This document shows, one piece after another, positions 21,634 to 32,568 of a stretch of 64,000 nt of DNA. The notes beneath the pieces were generated by a model. That model was not told the origin of the DNA, ran no database searches, and was given only the letters and a program-made list of their open reading frames with translations. The DNA comes from Primulina eburnea (lineage: Eukaryota > Streptophyta > Magnoliopsida > Lamiales > Gesneriaceae). Where the stretch lies: positions 43,003,642-43,067,641 of the forward strand of contig NC_133101.1 in NCBI RefSeq assembly GCF_022965805.1. Direction: 5' to 3'. A program made the position numbers and the translations under genes. Numbering within the stretch: position 1 is the stretch's first letter; every line of letters starts with the position of its first letter.

Positions 21634-23553
21634 TCAGTCTAACTGACCGTCCTGTTGCTGTATTCCATATGATCCTTCCTTGTCTATTTGTGCTTGGTGT
21701 ATGGTGTGTGGATGATACAACATGTATTTTGCCCTTTTTAAATGATTGTTCAACCGATATCTTTTTTGAACTGGCTTACTGTTGTAGTAGGGTGAGTAGC
21801 CATTTGAATATTTTCTGCTAAGAGTTTTTAGTTGCTGACTCCATGAGTCAGTCTTACTTTTTGGATTATACCCAATCCCACATCTCTTTCCTTTATTCAT
21901 ATTCTGAGATGGCTGTACAATCAGTTTACTCGACTCTGCTTGTTCTTGTACCATAACTGATTTTACAAAGTGAATATATTTCCCTTTGTTCATATTCAGT
22001 TTTGGTTGAGTATCTTGGGAAGACGAATCATCTTTACTACAGAATCCTAAACCAGTTTTATCTTCAACTGATTTCTGAGAATTCTGTATATTAGTTAAAG
22101 CTTTAGATGATTTGTTCCAAGCCTGAATAAGCTCATTGTGCTTTGAATTTTCAAGCAACAATTTTTGAATCATTAATTGATCCCTGCTTCTTTCATTTCT
22201 GAGTTCAGCAATCTCCCTTTTCAGACTCAACATATCAACTGATTCATCAGTTTTTGTCTTATTGTCTTTGGGATCATCTTGCTTTGCTCTGATTTTTTCA
22301 AATGATAAGGCAAGCTTTTGATATTCACTGACCATGTCATGAAGAGTTGATATGAGTTCTTCTCTTGTAAAATCAGTTGAACTAAAATCAAATACCTGCT
22401 GATAGTTTGATTGATCTTCTATGTTATCAGCCATCAGACATTTTACTTCTTCTTCATCCTCACTAGAACTGTAAGAACTTTCTGGTTCTGACTCTTCGCT
22501 GTCAGTTTCTGCCCATTTGGCTTTGCTATCTTCAGCTAGGAGTACTTCATGTTTCTTTCTGTAAGGCTTCTTGTCGTCCTTAGATCTCTTCTTATGCTCA
22601 TACACTTTCTTCTTTCTTTCAGTTGAGACTTGATTGTCCTTTTTCGGCTTGAGACAATTAGCAATAAAGTGACCAGATTTGCCACAATTGTAACATACAT
22701 TAGACTCTTCTCTACAGTTGTTTCTTTGATAATTCTTCTGAAAATTTCCTTGATTTTTCCTCATGAATCTTCCAAATTTCTTAATGAATAGTGACATAGC
22801 ATCATTGCTCAGTTGATCAGCAGCTTTCTCAACTGAACCAGTTGGTTCACTTCTAACAGCAGTCAAGGCAGTAGTTGCTGCTGGGGTAGATGGTTCCCCT
22901 TCTCGAGTTTGAAGTTCAAACTCATATGCTTTCAGGTCAGCAAATAAATCATGAAGTTCAACTTTGTTCAGATCTTTTGATTCCCTCATTGCCATAGTTT
23001 TGACATCCCATTCTTTGGGAAGTCCTCTGATTACTTTCAACGCTACTTCTTTATTTGTATACACTTTTCCAAGTGCATTCAGTTCGTTGATGATACAGCT
23101 GGTTCTTTCATCATATTCGTGCATTGTTTCTCCAATCTTCATTCTGATGTTGTCGAACTTCTGCACAGCAACTGAAAGTTTGTTTTCCTTGGTTTGTTCA
23201 TTGCCTTCGCAAAGTTGAATTAACTTCTCCCAAATTTCTTTGGCGGTTTTGCACATTTTGATTTTACTGAACGTTACTTTGTCCAGTGTCTTATACAATA
23301 TGTCTTTTGCAACATTGTCTAGATTTGCCTTTCTCTTGTCCTCAGTAGTCCACTCATCTCTGGGCTTTTCAATTCGGTGAGGTGCCCCTTCAGTAATAGC
23401 AACAGCTGTGTTTGCTTTCAAAATCTTCATGGGTCCGTCGGTTATAACGTACCACATGTCATCGTCTTGTGCAGCTAGATGAGCCTGCATTCTTAATTTC
23501 CAATCATCGAAATCTTCTCTGGAGAACATAGGAATCTTATTGAATGAGGACAT
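21634..23553 (-). CDS. gag: Gag of element C, 639 aa, CCHC knuckle
   Basis: It starts at the ATG at 23551-23553 (MSSFNKIPMFSREDFDDWK), the typical opening of this copia gag type, and is open to a stop at 21634. The capsid part has DDMWYVITDGP, KEIWEKLIQLCEG and VIRGLPKEWDVKTMAMRE. The knuckle CYNCGKSGHFIANC (C-X2-C-X4-H-X4-C) follows. After it come a Lys-rich stretch, an acidic Ser-rich stretch (SEESEPESSYSSSEDEEE) and a coiled-coil-like segment (LKREIAELRNERSRDQ). The C terminus runs into a damaged protease junction, so the true end may differ. D is inserted one base upstream of the start codon, removing the leader context. Confidence 0.85.
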   Translation of the reverse strand: MSSFNKIPMFSREDFDDWKLRMQAHLAAQDDDMWYVITDGPMKILKANTAVAITEGAPHRIEKPRDEWTTEDKRKANLDNVAKDILYKTLDKVTFSKIKMCKTAKEIWEKLIQLCEGNEQTKENKLSVAVQKFDNIRMKIGETMHEYDERTSCIINELNALGKVYTNKEVALKVIRGLPKEWDVKTMAMRESKDLNKVELHDLFADLKAYEFELQTREGEPSTPAATTALTAVRSEPTGSVEKAADQLSNDAMSLFIKKFGRFMRKNQGNFQKNYQRNNCREESNVCYNCGKSGHFIANCLKPKKDNQVSTERKKKVYEHKKRSKDDKKPYRKKHEVLLAEDSKAKWAETDSEESEPESSYSSSEDEEEVKCLMADNIEDQSNYQQVFDFSSTDFTREELISTLHDMVSEYQKLALSFEKIRAKQDDPKDNKTKTDESVDMLSLKREIAELRNERSRDQLMIQKLLLENSKHNELIQAWNKSSKALTNIQNSQKSVEDKTGLGFCSKDDSSSQDTQPKLNMNKGKYIHFVKSVMVQEQAESSKLIVQPSQNMNKGKRCGIGYNPKSKTDSWSQQLKTLSRKYSNGYSPYYNSKPVQKRYRLNNHLKRAKYMLYHPHTIHQAQIDKEGSYGIQQQDGQLD

Positions 23554-23554
23554 A

Positions 23555-25702
23555 TGAAAGGGGATCGGTTATGGTGACCGGAAGCGCAACGGAAGTCAAA
23601 AAAAAATCAAATTTTTATAGAAAATTTCGGCCACCCCAAGAAATTGTGCAACAAATACAATAAAACACAAAAATGTCATACATAGGGTGTTTTAAAGAAA
23701 TATACCTATCAATCTCAAGAGATTGATTATGGCTCCAACTTTGTTGTCAAACAACAAAGCTCTTGAAAGGTAGAAACTATCTTCAAGCTTTCCAATGAGC
23801 ACTCCTTGCTCAACTATTAAGCCCACCACCAACTAGGTAGATCCCCTCATATTTTGCACTAGAAAAATATGAGGATTTTTCAAAGAGAAGTGTTTTTGAT
23901 CTCCAACAATTGAAGAACAAAAGAGAGAAAAATGGAGAGAAAAGATGATGAATTTCGGCCATGGAGAGAGTGTGAGGAGAGAAGGAAGACTAGACTTGGT
24001 TGTGGGAAAAGTTGTTCCAAAAAGTTGCATGCCATGCCTTGAAAACTCAAAAAGTAGTCTCCCAACCTTTCACCTCCCATGCATGTATATTATATGGTTT
24101 TTATCAAAATAAAAACCATGGATTAAATTTAATTATCTCAAACATATTTGAGACTAATTAAACATTACTTGAATTTACTCAAGTCCCACTAGTTAAATAA
24201 TTAATTTAAATTGAGCTCTACAAGACTCAATATAATTTAATTAATTCAACACTTGAATTAATTTAATTATTTGGACTCTACTAGGTCCACTAGTGTTTAA
24301 TTAATTCAACACTTGAATTAATTTAATTTAGTCCCTAATAATGTTTATGAAAATCACAATTTTCAAATACATTATTCAATTGGCCAAATTTTAATTTAGG
24401 AACACTTCCATAAATTAAAATTTACATTTCTCTCATTGAAGTCATACTTCTATTTTTCTTTACACTTATAAACTCATTTATAAGTCGTTCAACACATTGA
24501 ACTATTTTTCTCCTTTATAGAAGTCATACTTCTAATTTTCCTTACGCTTAAAAACTCCTTTATAAGCCGTTCAACACATTGAACTATTTTACTTCTCAAC
24601 GGGATCTAGAAAGCTAGTACTTGTGTGGCCCTCAATGGTTCATTGATACAACTAGCCGTGGGTTCACATCTCCATGTGATTCGGACTAAACATGTCCTTA
24701 TATGAGCATACCCCAATTGCTCCATTCTTACTTATCAACACCTTGATAATAAGAACGTCAGAACTCAAGTCTGATAGTACCCAACCAATCATGTTAAACG
24801 CCTAGCAGCATCGCTTACATGATTCCCTAGGTATCAAATGATAGTGCCTGCAAGAACCATTCTATTATGGTTAGCGTACAGTACGGTCCCTTCAACTCAT
24901 ATATCCCGACCGATTCGACAACCATCGGTTTATCGAGAGTTGTCAATGAATCGATACTATGTGTCATGTCGTAGTTGCATCGATGGTGTAATCTATGAAA
25001 CCCTTTCATAGTTACCACCATACTCTGGCCAGAGATTTCAACCTACATACAAATGATAACACATAGGATATCCATACCCGAAGGTAAGCGGTGAATCCCC
25101 GACTACAATGCATCGACTCCTATGTGTTTCGACAGAACACCCAACCTTGCCACCTGATGACCCCATGAGAGTCGGTAAACAAGTCAAAGTGTAATTCTAG
25201 CACATAGAGTCTCAATGTTGTCCCGGGTCATAAGGACTAATGGTGTACAACCATAAACCAGGACTTTTCCACTCGATAAGTGAGAACCACTTGGAAAGTC
25301 CTTTAATGGAGGGTTGTTCAGTGCACTCTACCAGGAGCACCTATCTGCATGCTCGGACATCACAATGTCCCCTACCAATGAAACATGGTACTCACATCGC
25401 AGATACTAGTCTCTAACTCGAGCGGCCTATATCCTTCTTAGTGGCGGCTGAATCGACTAGGAACCGTTTAGAATATACAGTATTACAAATATGAGTTTCA
25501 TGATACTCATCATATGAGCATCTCATATTCTTTCTACTATTTGTATATTCAAGGGCTTTATCTATGCAACTAGCATGGGTATACAGATAAAGATGTGCCA
25601 AAATAATAATATCAAATATTACTAAAATAAAGATTGCTTATACATAGAGTTTCATTGTGAACACTCGGCCAACACTTGGCTCGACGGGCACCTACTCTAA
25701 CA
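23555..25702 (-). repeat. 3' LTR of element D
   Basis: 2148 bp from TGAAAGGGGATCGG to ACTCTAACA on the plus strand. It includes an 82-bp direct repeat (two units with GTCATACTTCT at 24441 and 24523) and a repeated TTAATTAATTCAACACTTG segment near 24237-24325. Several short frames here are open by chance. No genes are seen. Confidence 0.88.
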
Positions 25703-25721
25703 ATCTCCCACTTGCACTAGA
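25703..25721 (-). other. Polypurine tract region of element D
   Basis: The minus strand reads CTCTAGTGCAAGTGGGAGAT right before the LTR start TGTTAGAGTAGG, the usual copia pol end and PPT. Confidence 0.75.
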
Positions 25722-27537
25722 GCCAACTACCCATATGCTTTAAACCCATTGATTCGCGATGCTTGTCGAATAATGGTCGAGGTAAAGGCTTAGCTAGTGG
25801 ATCAACAACATTATCTGCGGAGCCGACTATGTCAAAAGACACTTCTCTATTTTCCACAATCTCTCCGAGGATGTGGTACTTTCTCAATACTAGTTTGGAT
25901 TTCTGATAAGACCTTGGCTCCTTTGCTTGAGCTAAAGCTCCCGTGTTGTCACACAACACCGGGAGAGGAGCAACTCCATTAGGAATGACGTCCAACTCTT
26001 GGACGAAATTCCTTATCCAAACAGCCTCCCTTGCTGCATCCGATGCAGCAATGTATTCGGGCTCTGTGCTGGAATCCGCAGTATTGTCTTGCTTGGAACT
26101 CTTCCAAGAGACAGCAGCACCATTGAGCATGAATACAAAACCAGAGGTTGACTTCGAGTCATCGATATTGCTTTGGAAGCTAGAGTCGGTATAGCCTTCC
26201 AATTTTAGTTCTCCACCCCATAGACCAAGAACAATTTATTGGTCCTTCTCAACTACTTGAGGATGTCTTTCACAGCTTTCCAATGTGGAAGACCGGGGTT
26301 CGATTGATATCTACTCACTACACTTAGTGCGAAAGCCACGTCAGGACGTGTAGATATCATCCCATACATGATGCTACCAATTGCCGAAGCATACGGAATG
26401 TGTGTCATCGCCACTATCTCTGCATCAGTCTTGGGAGACAGACTTGGATAGGGACACGCCATGACACATTGGTAGATGTCCTCTCATGGACTCACCCATC
26501 GAGAACCGCTTCACGATGGTATCAATGTATGTGGACTGGGTGAGATCAAGCAATCTTTTCGATCTATCTCTATAGATCTGTATTCCCAATACAAAAGATG
26601 CTTCACCCAAGTCCTGCATCGTGAACTTACTCGCAAACCATATCTTAGTTGATTGCAACATTCCTACATCATTCCCAATGAGTAGAATGTCATCAACATA
26701 CAACACAAGGAATGTCACAACACTCCCACTGACCTTCTTATACACATAGGGTTCCTCAGGATTCTTAGTAAATCAACTCTTTGATTGTACTATCGAATCT
26801 AAGGTTCCAACTCCTAGATGCCTGCGTTAGACCATAAATAGATCTCTGAAGTTTGCATACCATATGCTCACTTCCGATAGATGTAAACCCTCCAGGTTTA
26901 GACATGTAAATAACTTTCTTAAAATCCCCATTAAGAAAGTCTGTCTTGACATCCATCTGCCATATCTCATAGTCATACCATGCAGCTATGGCTAGCAAAA
27001 TCCTTATGGACTTGAACATTGCAATTGGAGAAAAGGTTTCCTCAAAGTCAACTCCTTGTCTTTGAGTATATCCTTTTGCCACCAATCGCGCCTTGAAGGT
27101 CAATACCTTCCCATCCGTCCCAAGTCCCTATGGGAACCTTTCCCTCAGGTGGATCTATAAGATCCCACACTTGGTTCGAATGCATGGAATTCATCTCAGA
27201 TTCCATAGCTTCAAGCCATTTGGATGAATCGGCATCAGATAACGCTTCCTTGAAGGTCCTTGGATCAAATCCATGGTTAGGCTCATCATGGCCCTCTTCA
27301 AGAAGCAGACCATACCTTATAGGTGGTCTCGAGACTCTCTCGGATCTTCTAGGAGCTTGTATCTTCTCACTTGGCTCTTCGGGTGTGGGTTCTATAAATG
27401 TGGGTGTCTCTCGAACCTCTTCGAGTTCTATCATCTCCCATTTTCTATCCAATAGAAATTCCTTTTCCAAAAAGGTTGCATTCCTAGAAACAAACACCTT
27501 TGTTTCTTGGGGATGATAGAAGTGATATCCAACTGAT
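25717..27537 (-). pseudogene. pol: Pol remnant of element D (end of integrase, RT, RNase H)
   Basis: Five overlapping open pieces in changing frames make up one pol 3' half. From the N-terminal side: KVFVSRNATFLEKE (integrase tail), FKEALSDADSSKWLEAM, KARLVAKGYTQRQGVDF, WQMDVKTDFLNGDF, RSIYGLTQASRSWN, then LYVDDILLIGND with the catalytic YVDD. RNase H has [32 protein letters not shown] and [15 protein letters not shown]. Stops and frameshifts between the pieces, plus loss of everything upstream, make it non-functional. It is a copia lineage different from C, perhaps Tork/Angela-like; that placement is a guess. Confidence 0.85.
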
Positions 27538-27881
27538 ATCACAATGTCCCCTACCAATGAAACATGGTAGTCACATCGCAGATACTAGTCTCTAACTCGA
27601 GCGGCCTATATCCTTCTTAGTGGCGGCTGAATCGACTAGGAACCGTTTAGAATATACAGTATTACAAATATGAGTTTCATGATACTCATCATATGAGCAT
27701 CTCATATTCTTTCTACTATTTGTATATTCAAGGGTTTTATCTATGCAACTAGCATGGGTATACAGATAAAGATGTGCCAAAATAATAATATCAAATATTA
27801 CTAAAATAAAGATTGCTTATACATAGAGTTTCATTGTGAACACTCGGCCAACACTTGGCTCGACGGGCACCTACTCTAACA
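27538..27881 (-). repeat. Truncated 5' LTR of element D
   Basis: It is collinear over 344 bp with 25359-25702, with two mismatches seen by eye. It is joined directly to pol sequence at ATCACAATG, which marks the deletion breakpoint. Confidence 0.9.
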
Positions 27882-27886
27882 ACATA

Positions 27887-27941
27887 GTGATCAGATTGAG
27901 TATAGATAGTCTTTGATAGGATATACCTTGCTCTGATACCA
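27887..27941 (-). other. PBS (tRNA-iMet) and short leader of element C
   Basis: The plus strand GCTCTGATACCA (27930-27941) is the complement of the tRNA-iMet PBS, two bases inside the 5' LTR. Only about 45 bp of leader separate it from the gag start once D is removed. Confidence 0.88.
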
Positions 27942-27943
27942 CT

Positions 27944-28915
27944 TGATAGGATCGGTTATTGACTAAGGAGTGTTTAGAAAGGGGGGTTGAATAAACACTT
28001 TTATGAATTTAAAAGTTCTTTGAAAAAGATAGTTCAGTTTTATTACAAACTGAATTACATATCCTGTCGGTCAATAACAATCAGTTAAACTGAATAAGCA
28101 GTTGCGGAAAATCAACTGATTGAAAGATAGAATATCTAACTGAAAATGAAAGGCTGCAGTAAAGACAACACAATATGTTTCTGAATGTTCGGAGATTTGA
28201 ATAACTCCTACGTCACCCCTTCTATCTCAAGGATAGGCTATTCACTAAAAGACTTTGATCGAGTACAACACTTGTACATACCCACTTCAGTTAGGACTTA
28301 TTTATTGCCTAAACTGAAACTCTTAGTATAATACAATGATCTCTGAAGGTAACTGAACTTTAGCACTTGTTGAATTAACAATATTACAGAGTGCTAGTTT
28401 GCTCAACTTGTAGCCTTGATTGCTACGAATAAGTCTAGTAAGAGTGAACTGAGATTTTGACAGAGTAATAGCAAGTTTGAAATTGATAGATCGTTGTTGT
28501 TCTTCAACTGCTCTTTTGTCATATTTATAGACTTGTCTTTCAACGGTAACTTTGAATTTATGTATCCGTTGATTGCTTCTTCAATATTCCTTTGGGCAAT
28601 GTTCTCTTCATTGATTGTGATACGGCGTCTTAAATGCAATAGCCGAAACACATTGTTCTATGTTGTAGTGATCGAGGTGCGACTTTCCATATTCAGTTGC
28701 TGATATGATCTTTCCCGAGGTATCTTCAGTTGAGAGATTTTAATATTTTCGGCTGAATGTTTTAACTGATCGGTTCTCAACTGATCAGTTTGTGTTAACT
28801 GATTTCAGTTGATAAGTCCAGCTTCCGAATCAGTTGCCGAATTTGCTTTCGTGTATTAGATGATTTAATCGATTGATTTATGTTTTTGTCAAACTCCAGA
28901 ATTTAGTTTCCAACA
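27944..28915 (-). repeat. 5' LTR of element C
   Basis: 972 bp, same length as the 3' LTR and nearly identical; differences seen by eye are scattered substitutions, for example GGAAATGTTC versus GGCAATGTTC. The likely TATA box is at about 28523-28531 on the minus strand. Confidence 0.93.
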
Positions 28916-28920
28916 GCCTC

Positions 28921-29863
28921 GGAGAATTCCAGAAAGGGATAGTACTTTGTCTGAACAGATAGATGCATCAGAAACTCAAATAGAAGTAAAGATGAAAGAA
29001 TTTCAATTATTACAGCCGCCGATTCTGAGTGGTTTCGAGACATCTGAAGATGGTCAGAACTGGTTTGATGATATGGAAATACTGTTCGATTTACTTGATT
29101 GTACAGGTGAACAGAGAGTTAAAATGGTGCCTTATCAGCTACGATAATCCGCTAGGAATTGGTGGATTACCAGTAAAAGAATGTTGGAACAGAGAGGTAC
29201 AGTGATTTCGTGGGAAATATTCAGAACTGAATTTTATCGAAGATTTTTCCCAGCCTCGTACCAAGAGGACAAGAAAGTAGAGTTTGAGAATTTGAGCCAA
29301 GGCCCATTCAATATTGATGAATATATTGCTAAATTCTCTACTTTACTGCGTTTTACTCCTCATTTAGTTGGAAATGATGAAGATATAGTGAATCAGTTCA
29401 TCAGAGGGTTGAATTCGGAGGTAGTTGCATTTATGAATCTGCAGAGACCTTACCATTTTCCTGATATCTTGAGTAGAGCGAAGAGAGCTGAGGCGAGTCT
29501 GATTAGACAGCTAGGGAGGTTGTGTGTAAAAAACCCCAGACACAGCAATCCCCTCTCAGATTTGATCGTGGCAGTACGAGTGGGAAGCAAGATTTGCTGA
29601 AAGCTCGAAAGAAGCCATTCAAGAAGTTGGGGAGTAGTTCCTCAAGCTCAAGTGGTTCCAGTCCAAGTCATACTGAAGTCTATTGCAGGACTTGCGGAGG
29701 GAGACATTCCTTAGAACAATGCCAAGGAGTACTTGGTAGATGCAATATTTGTAGACAGCCTGGACATTTTGCGAAAGTTTGTTCACAAAGAGGTTCCCGC
29801 AGATTTCAGGGAGCTGGACCATCTGGTGGTAGTGACCGAGGAACAGACCCAAGAGGCACTTGA
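28921..29863 (+). pseudogene. gag: Gag of internal region B1, split by element C
   Basis: The gene begins at the ATA-CCG-CCT codons at 12662-12670, is interrupted by C in the fourth codon (CGG), and resumes at 28921. It reads RIPERDSTLSEQIDASE and the capsid-like WFDDMEILFDLLDCTGE, then an in-frame TAA (29145-29147) where the sister copies have the codon after YQLR. The rest is open with FYRRFFPASYQEDKK, a frameshift near 29520, and two zinc knuckles, CRTCGGRHSLEQC and CNICRQPGHFAKVC. Three lesions besides the insertion make it non-functional. Confidence 0.88.
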
Positions 29864-32568
29864 TGATATAGTGGCAGGTATTATTCTTTTATGATTAGAT
29901 TGCATACGTATTGATATATACTAATGCATTCCCTACGATTATCTTTGATTGAATTGCATTGATATATATGGTACCTGTTGAGTCTGTAGTGTTGTAGTAT
30001 TAATCTTTGTACCTTTTGGGAAAAGAAAGATTGATATCAGAGATTTCTGTGACATATTGTATACTACAGTAAGATGAGACTGAGATGGAGTTAGATTTTG
30101 ACGTACTTGTGTTTTTTGATTTGACCGCATTATTGATGTTAATATGCTGAACAAGTACAGAACTGTTATAGATTCCTTTTAAAAGAGTACAAGATTCAGA
30201 CCAGATATGGTTGAGGACTAGAGATGTCACAATAATTATGCTAGATTTAGAATTCCTGTGATATTTAGATTGTCTATGACTCGATTTTTACAGAAAGGAA
30301 CAGATGGTATCCTTATGTATTCAGTAGACGTACTAAAATCGAGCCTAGCATTGGCAGATTTGCCAATAATGTGCGAATTGGCTGATGTTGTCAGATAAGA
30401 TTCTAGAATTGCTGTATATCAGAAAGATAGATTTCAAAATTGAATTTAGGTTAGATACTGATTGTTGTTTTAGAATTCAGTATAGAATAACATTGAACGT
30501 CCAGAATGATACATAATGAATTGAAAGAATTAAAAGATCAATAGAAGAGTACCGACACATCTGATTTAGTGTTGCTCGTTGGCGTGTTTCAGTAACTTCA
30601 GAGATGTTCTGATGATTCTATGCCTGTTATATCTATGAGATTTTGATATAATTGCAGCATTTGATTTATCGAATCGAATATCTGAAGAATGTATTGAATA
30701 TTCTGAGAACTGTGATGATTGTATACAGAAATTATTCAGATAGGAATCCTGCTTGAAACAGATTGTATTCAGAGTATGCGATATCTGAAGTTAGTATACC
30801 GATTGATTTTGATACAGTTGAGATTGTGATCAGGGGCTGATAATGATATCGATATCAGAAAGTTCAGAAATGTCAGAAATGTATTTTGTCTGATTTGGCA
30901 GATTATTTTATTCGACTGTTGCTTTATATCTGCTGAGTATTGTTATTGTTCTCAATCAGTATTTGAGATATCTTATATTGTTCTGGGGAGCATATTTGAT
31001 TTGCAGATGAGTTATAACAGTTGATCAGAATGACATGAAGATATTTACCAGAAATCATTACGTTATGAGTTCACTGAACTCACTAGATCTGTATAGGGTA
31101 TTGATATTTTGTCTCTGATTTGATATTACTGTTGTTTTGAATCTGTATATGCTACAGATTATCGTGAACTGTTGAGATTATATACAGTTCAAACCGAATC
31201 AGAGCTGAATTCGAGAATTACAGCAGTTCAGAAATGTGATCAGAATGTTCAGAACTTAAATGTGATAATCAGAACAAAACATCGAGCAGAGTAGCAGATA
31301 TGTGATTTGTACTGTATAAGAATGATTATCTTATGATATCAGAATGTTTCGGAATTGTCAACAGAATTTGATATCGGCAGTCAGAACAGAATACCAGGTA
31401 GGTATTTCTTCTTTAATTTATGTTATTAACTGATTTGTTTATGTCAGTAGTTCGGATCTGATATCACAGATAGGGTCAGAAATGCACCGTAATGGATTCA
31501 GTTTTCATTCTGATGATTGAAAATATATGATATTCGAACAGATAGTTGTGATATAGACAGATGAGATCAGTTGTGACAGAATTTGTATCGAAATATTGGC
31601 AGAAATTGTACTGATATGTCTGAAATGCTAAAAAAAAAATAGAAAGATAGAAATTAGAAGATTTATTACAGAATTGTATATTTCTGAATAGAAATGGGAG
31701 GACATTTCTATGGCTTTCGTAATGAAATTACCGCCATTTTCTACAGATCGTAACATAATATGATTATGATTGATAGATTGTTCAATCTATATCTATTAGT
31801 TTGTACCTGATAACGTACAAACATGACCAAATGACGCAGATCGGTGTCAGAAAAATGGTCAGAATAATTAGAATACAGAAGTAGAGTACATCAGATTACG
31901 ATTTGCTTGAGTTTGTATTCGTGACAGAGTATATCCCGAGCTCTCTTTTAGATTGTTTTACAGATTGACAGATAGTCAGAATGTATTATCCAGATATTGG
32001 ACGAGTTTGGTAGAGTAATAGAGTGCTAGACGTTAGCACTAATTGATATGATTTATTATCACTGCATGATAATAGCTATCAGCTTATCCGATGGGTACTG
32101 AGATAGTTATAGACAAGACGGTATACAGTGAATACTACAGATTTCTTTTGAAGAAAATTCGAAGGAAGATGAAGATAGTTCAGAATGAACAAATTTAAGA
32201 AGCCAACGTCGGATGATGACGATTGGTATTTGAAACTGAAGACTATATAGGTCCTTGATTGGGATACACAGATTGGGCAACAACTAATGGTATTGTTTTG
32301 CTATGAACTGCGATTGGTTTATACGGATGTTGTATAACCAACATGGTAAGATTGACTCTGTCAGAGTTAGTTTAAGAATTATTATGATAGTATACTTCAT
32401 GAAGTCTTATTCCAGATTTGAAATCAGAGGTTGATACAAGAAAGAGATTTCAGAATGGATTCATTAAGATGAAGGTTTGAGTTAAACCCTGTTATACATA
32501 TCTTCTGATAGATCTGAATGGATTATTTGTGAGTTCGAGGACGAACTTAGATCTAAGAGGGGAAGAAA
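29864..32568 (+). pseudogene. pol: Decayed pol of internal region B1 (long form), with PPT
   Basis: No long ORF remains, but fragments translate to recognisable pol: VNMLNKYRTVIDSF then TRFRPDMVED, and GILMYSVDVLKSSLALADLP, both like the protease region of E at 39441-39845. Near 31690-31760 a piece resembles the integrase start. The order protease to integrase is kept, but the roughly 2.7 kb is much shorter than a full pol, so much of RT and RNase H is gone. The stem-loop GAGTTCG-AGGA-CGAACTT (32531-32548) and a purine tract lie at the end. Confidence 0.75.

Larger units (their letters stand above)
23555..27881 (-). mobile_element. Element D: truncated Ty1/copia retrotransposon nested in C
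   Basis: It has a full left LTR (23555-25702), a PPT, the 3' half of pol and only 344 bp of the right LTR, flanked by the 5-bp duplication ACATA (23550-23554 and 27882-27886). The duplication shows an original full insertion; the missing gag, protease, most of the integrase, PBS and most of the 5' LTR were lost later as one internal deletion. It lies immediately upstream of the C gag start. Confidence 0.9.
12672..28915 (-). mobile_element. Element C: SIRE-type Ty1/copia retrotransposon with extra sense and antisense ORFs
   Basis: It is bounded by two 972-bp LTRs (12672-13643 and 27944-28915) and by the 5-bp duplication GCCTC (12667-12671 and 28916-28920), in the third to fourth codons of the B1 gag. 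The order on the minus strand is LTR, PBS, gag, protease, integrase, RT, RNase H, two ORFs on the opposite strand, a coiled-coil ORF, PPT, LTR. Integrase before RT defines Ty1/copia. The size (about 11.9 kb without D) and the extra ORF after pol point to the SIRE/Maximus lineage. Element D is inserted just upstream of gag. Confidence 0.92.

Noticed and set aside
24827..25021. Short minus-strand frame in the D LTR
   Set aside because: Lies within the LTR, has no domain and no start context; chance frame.
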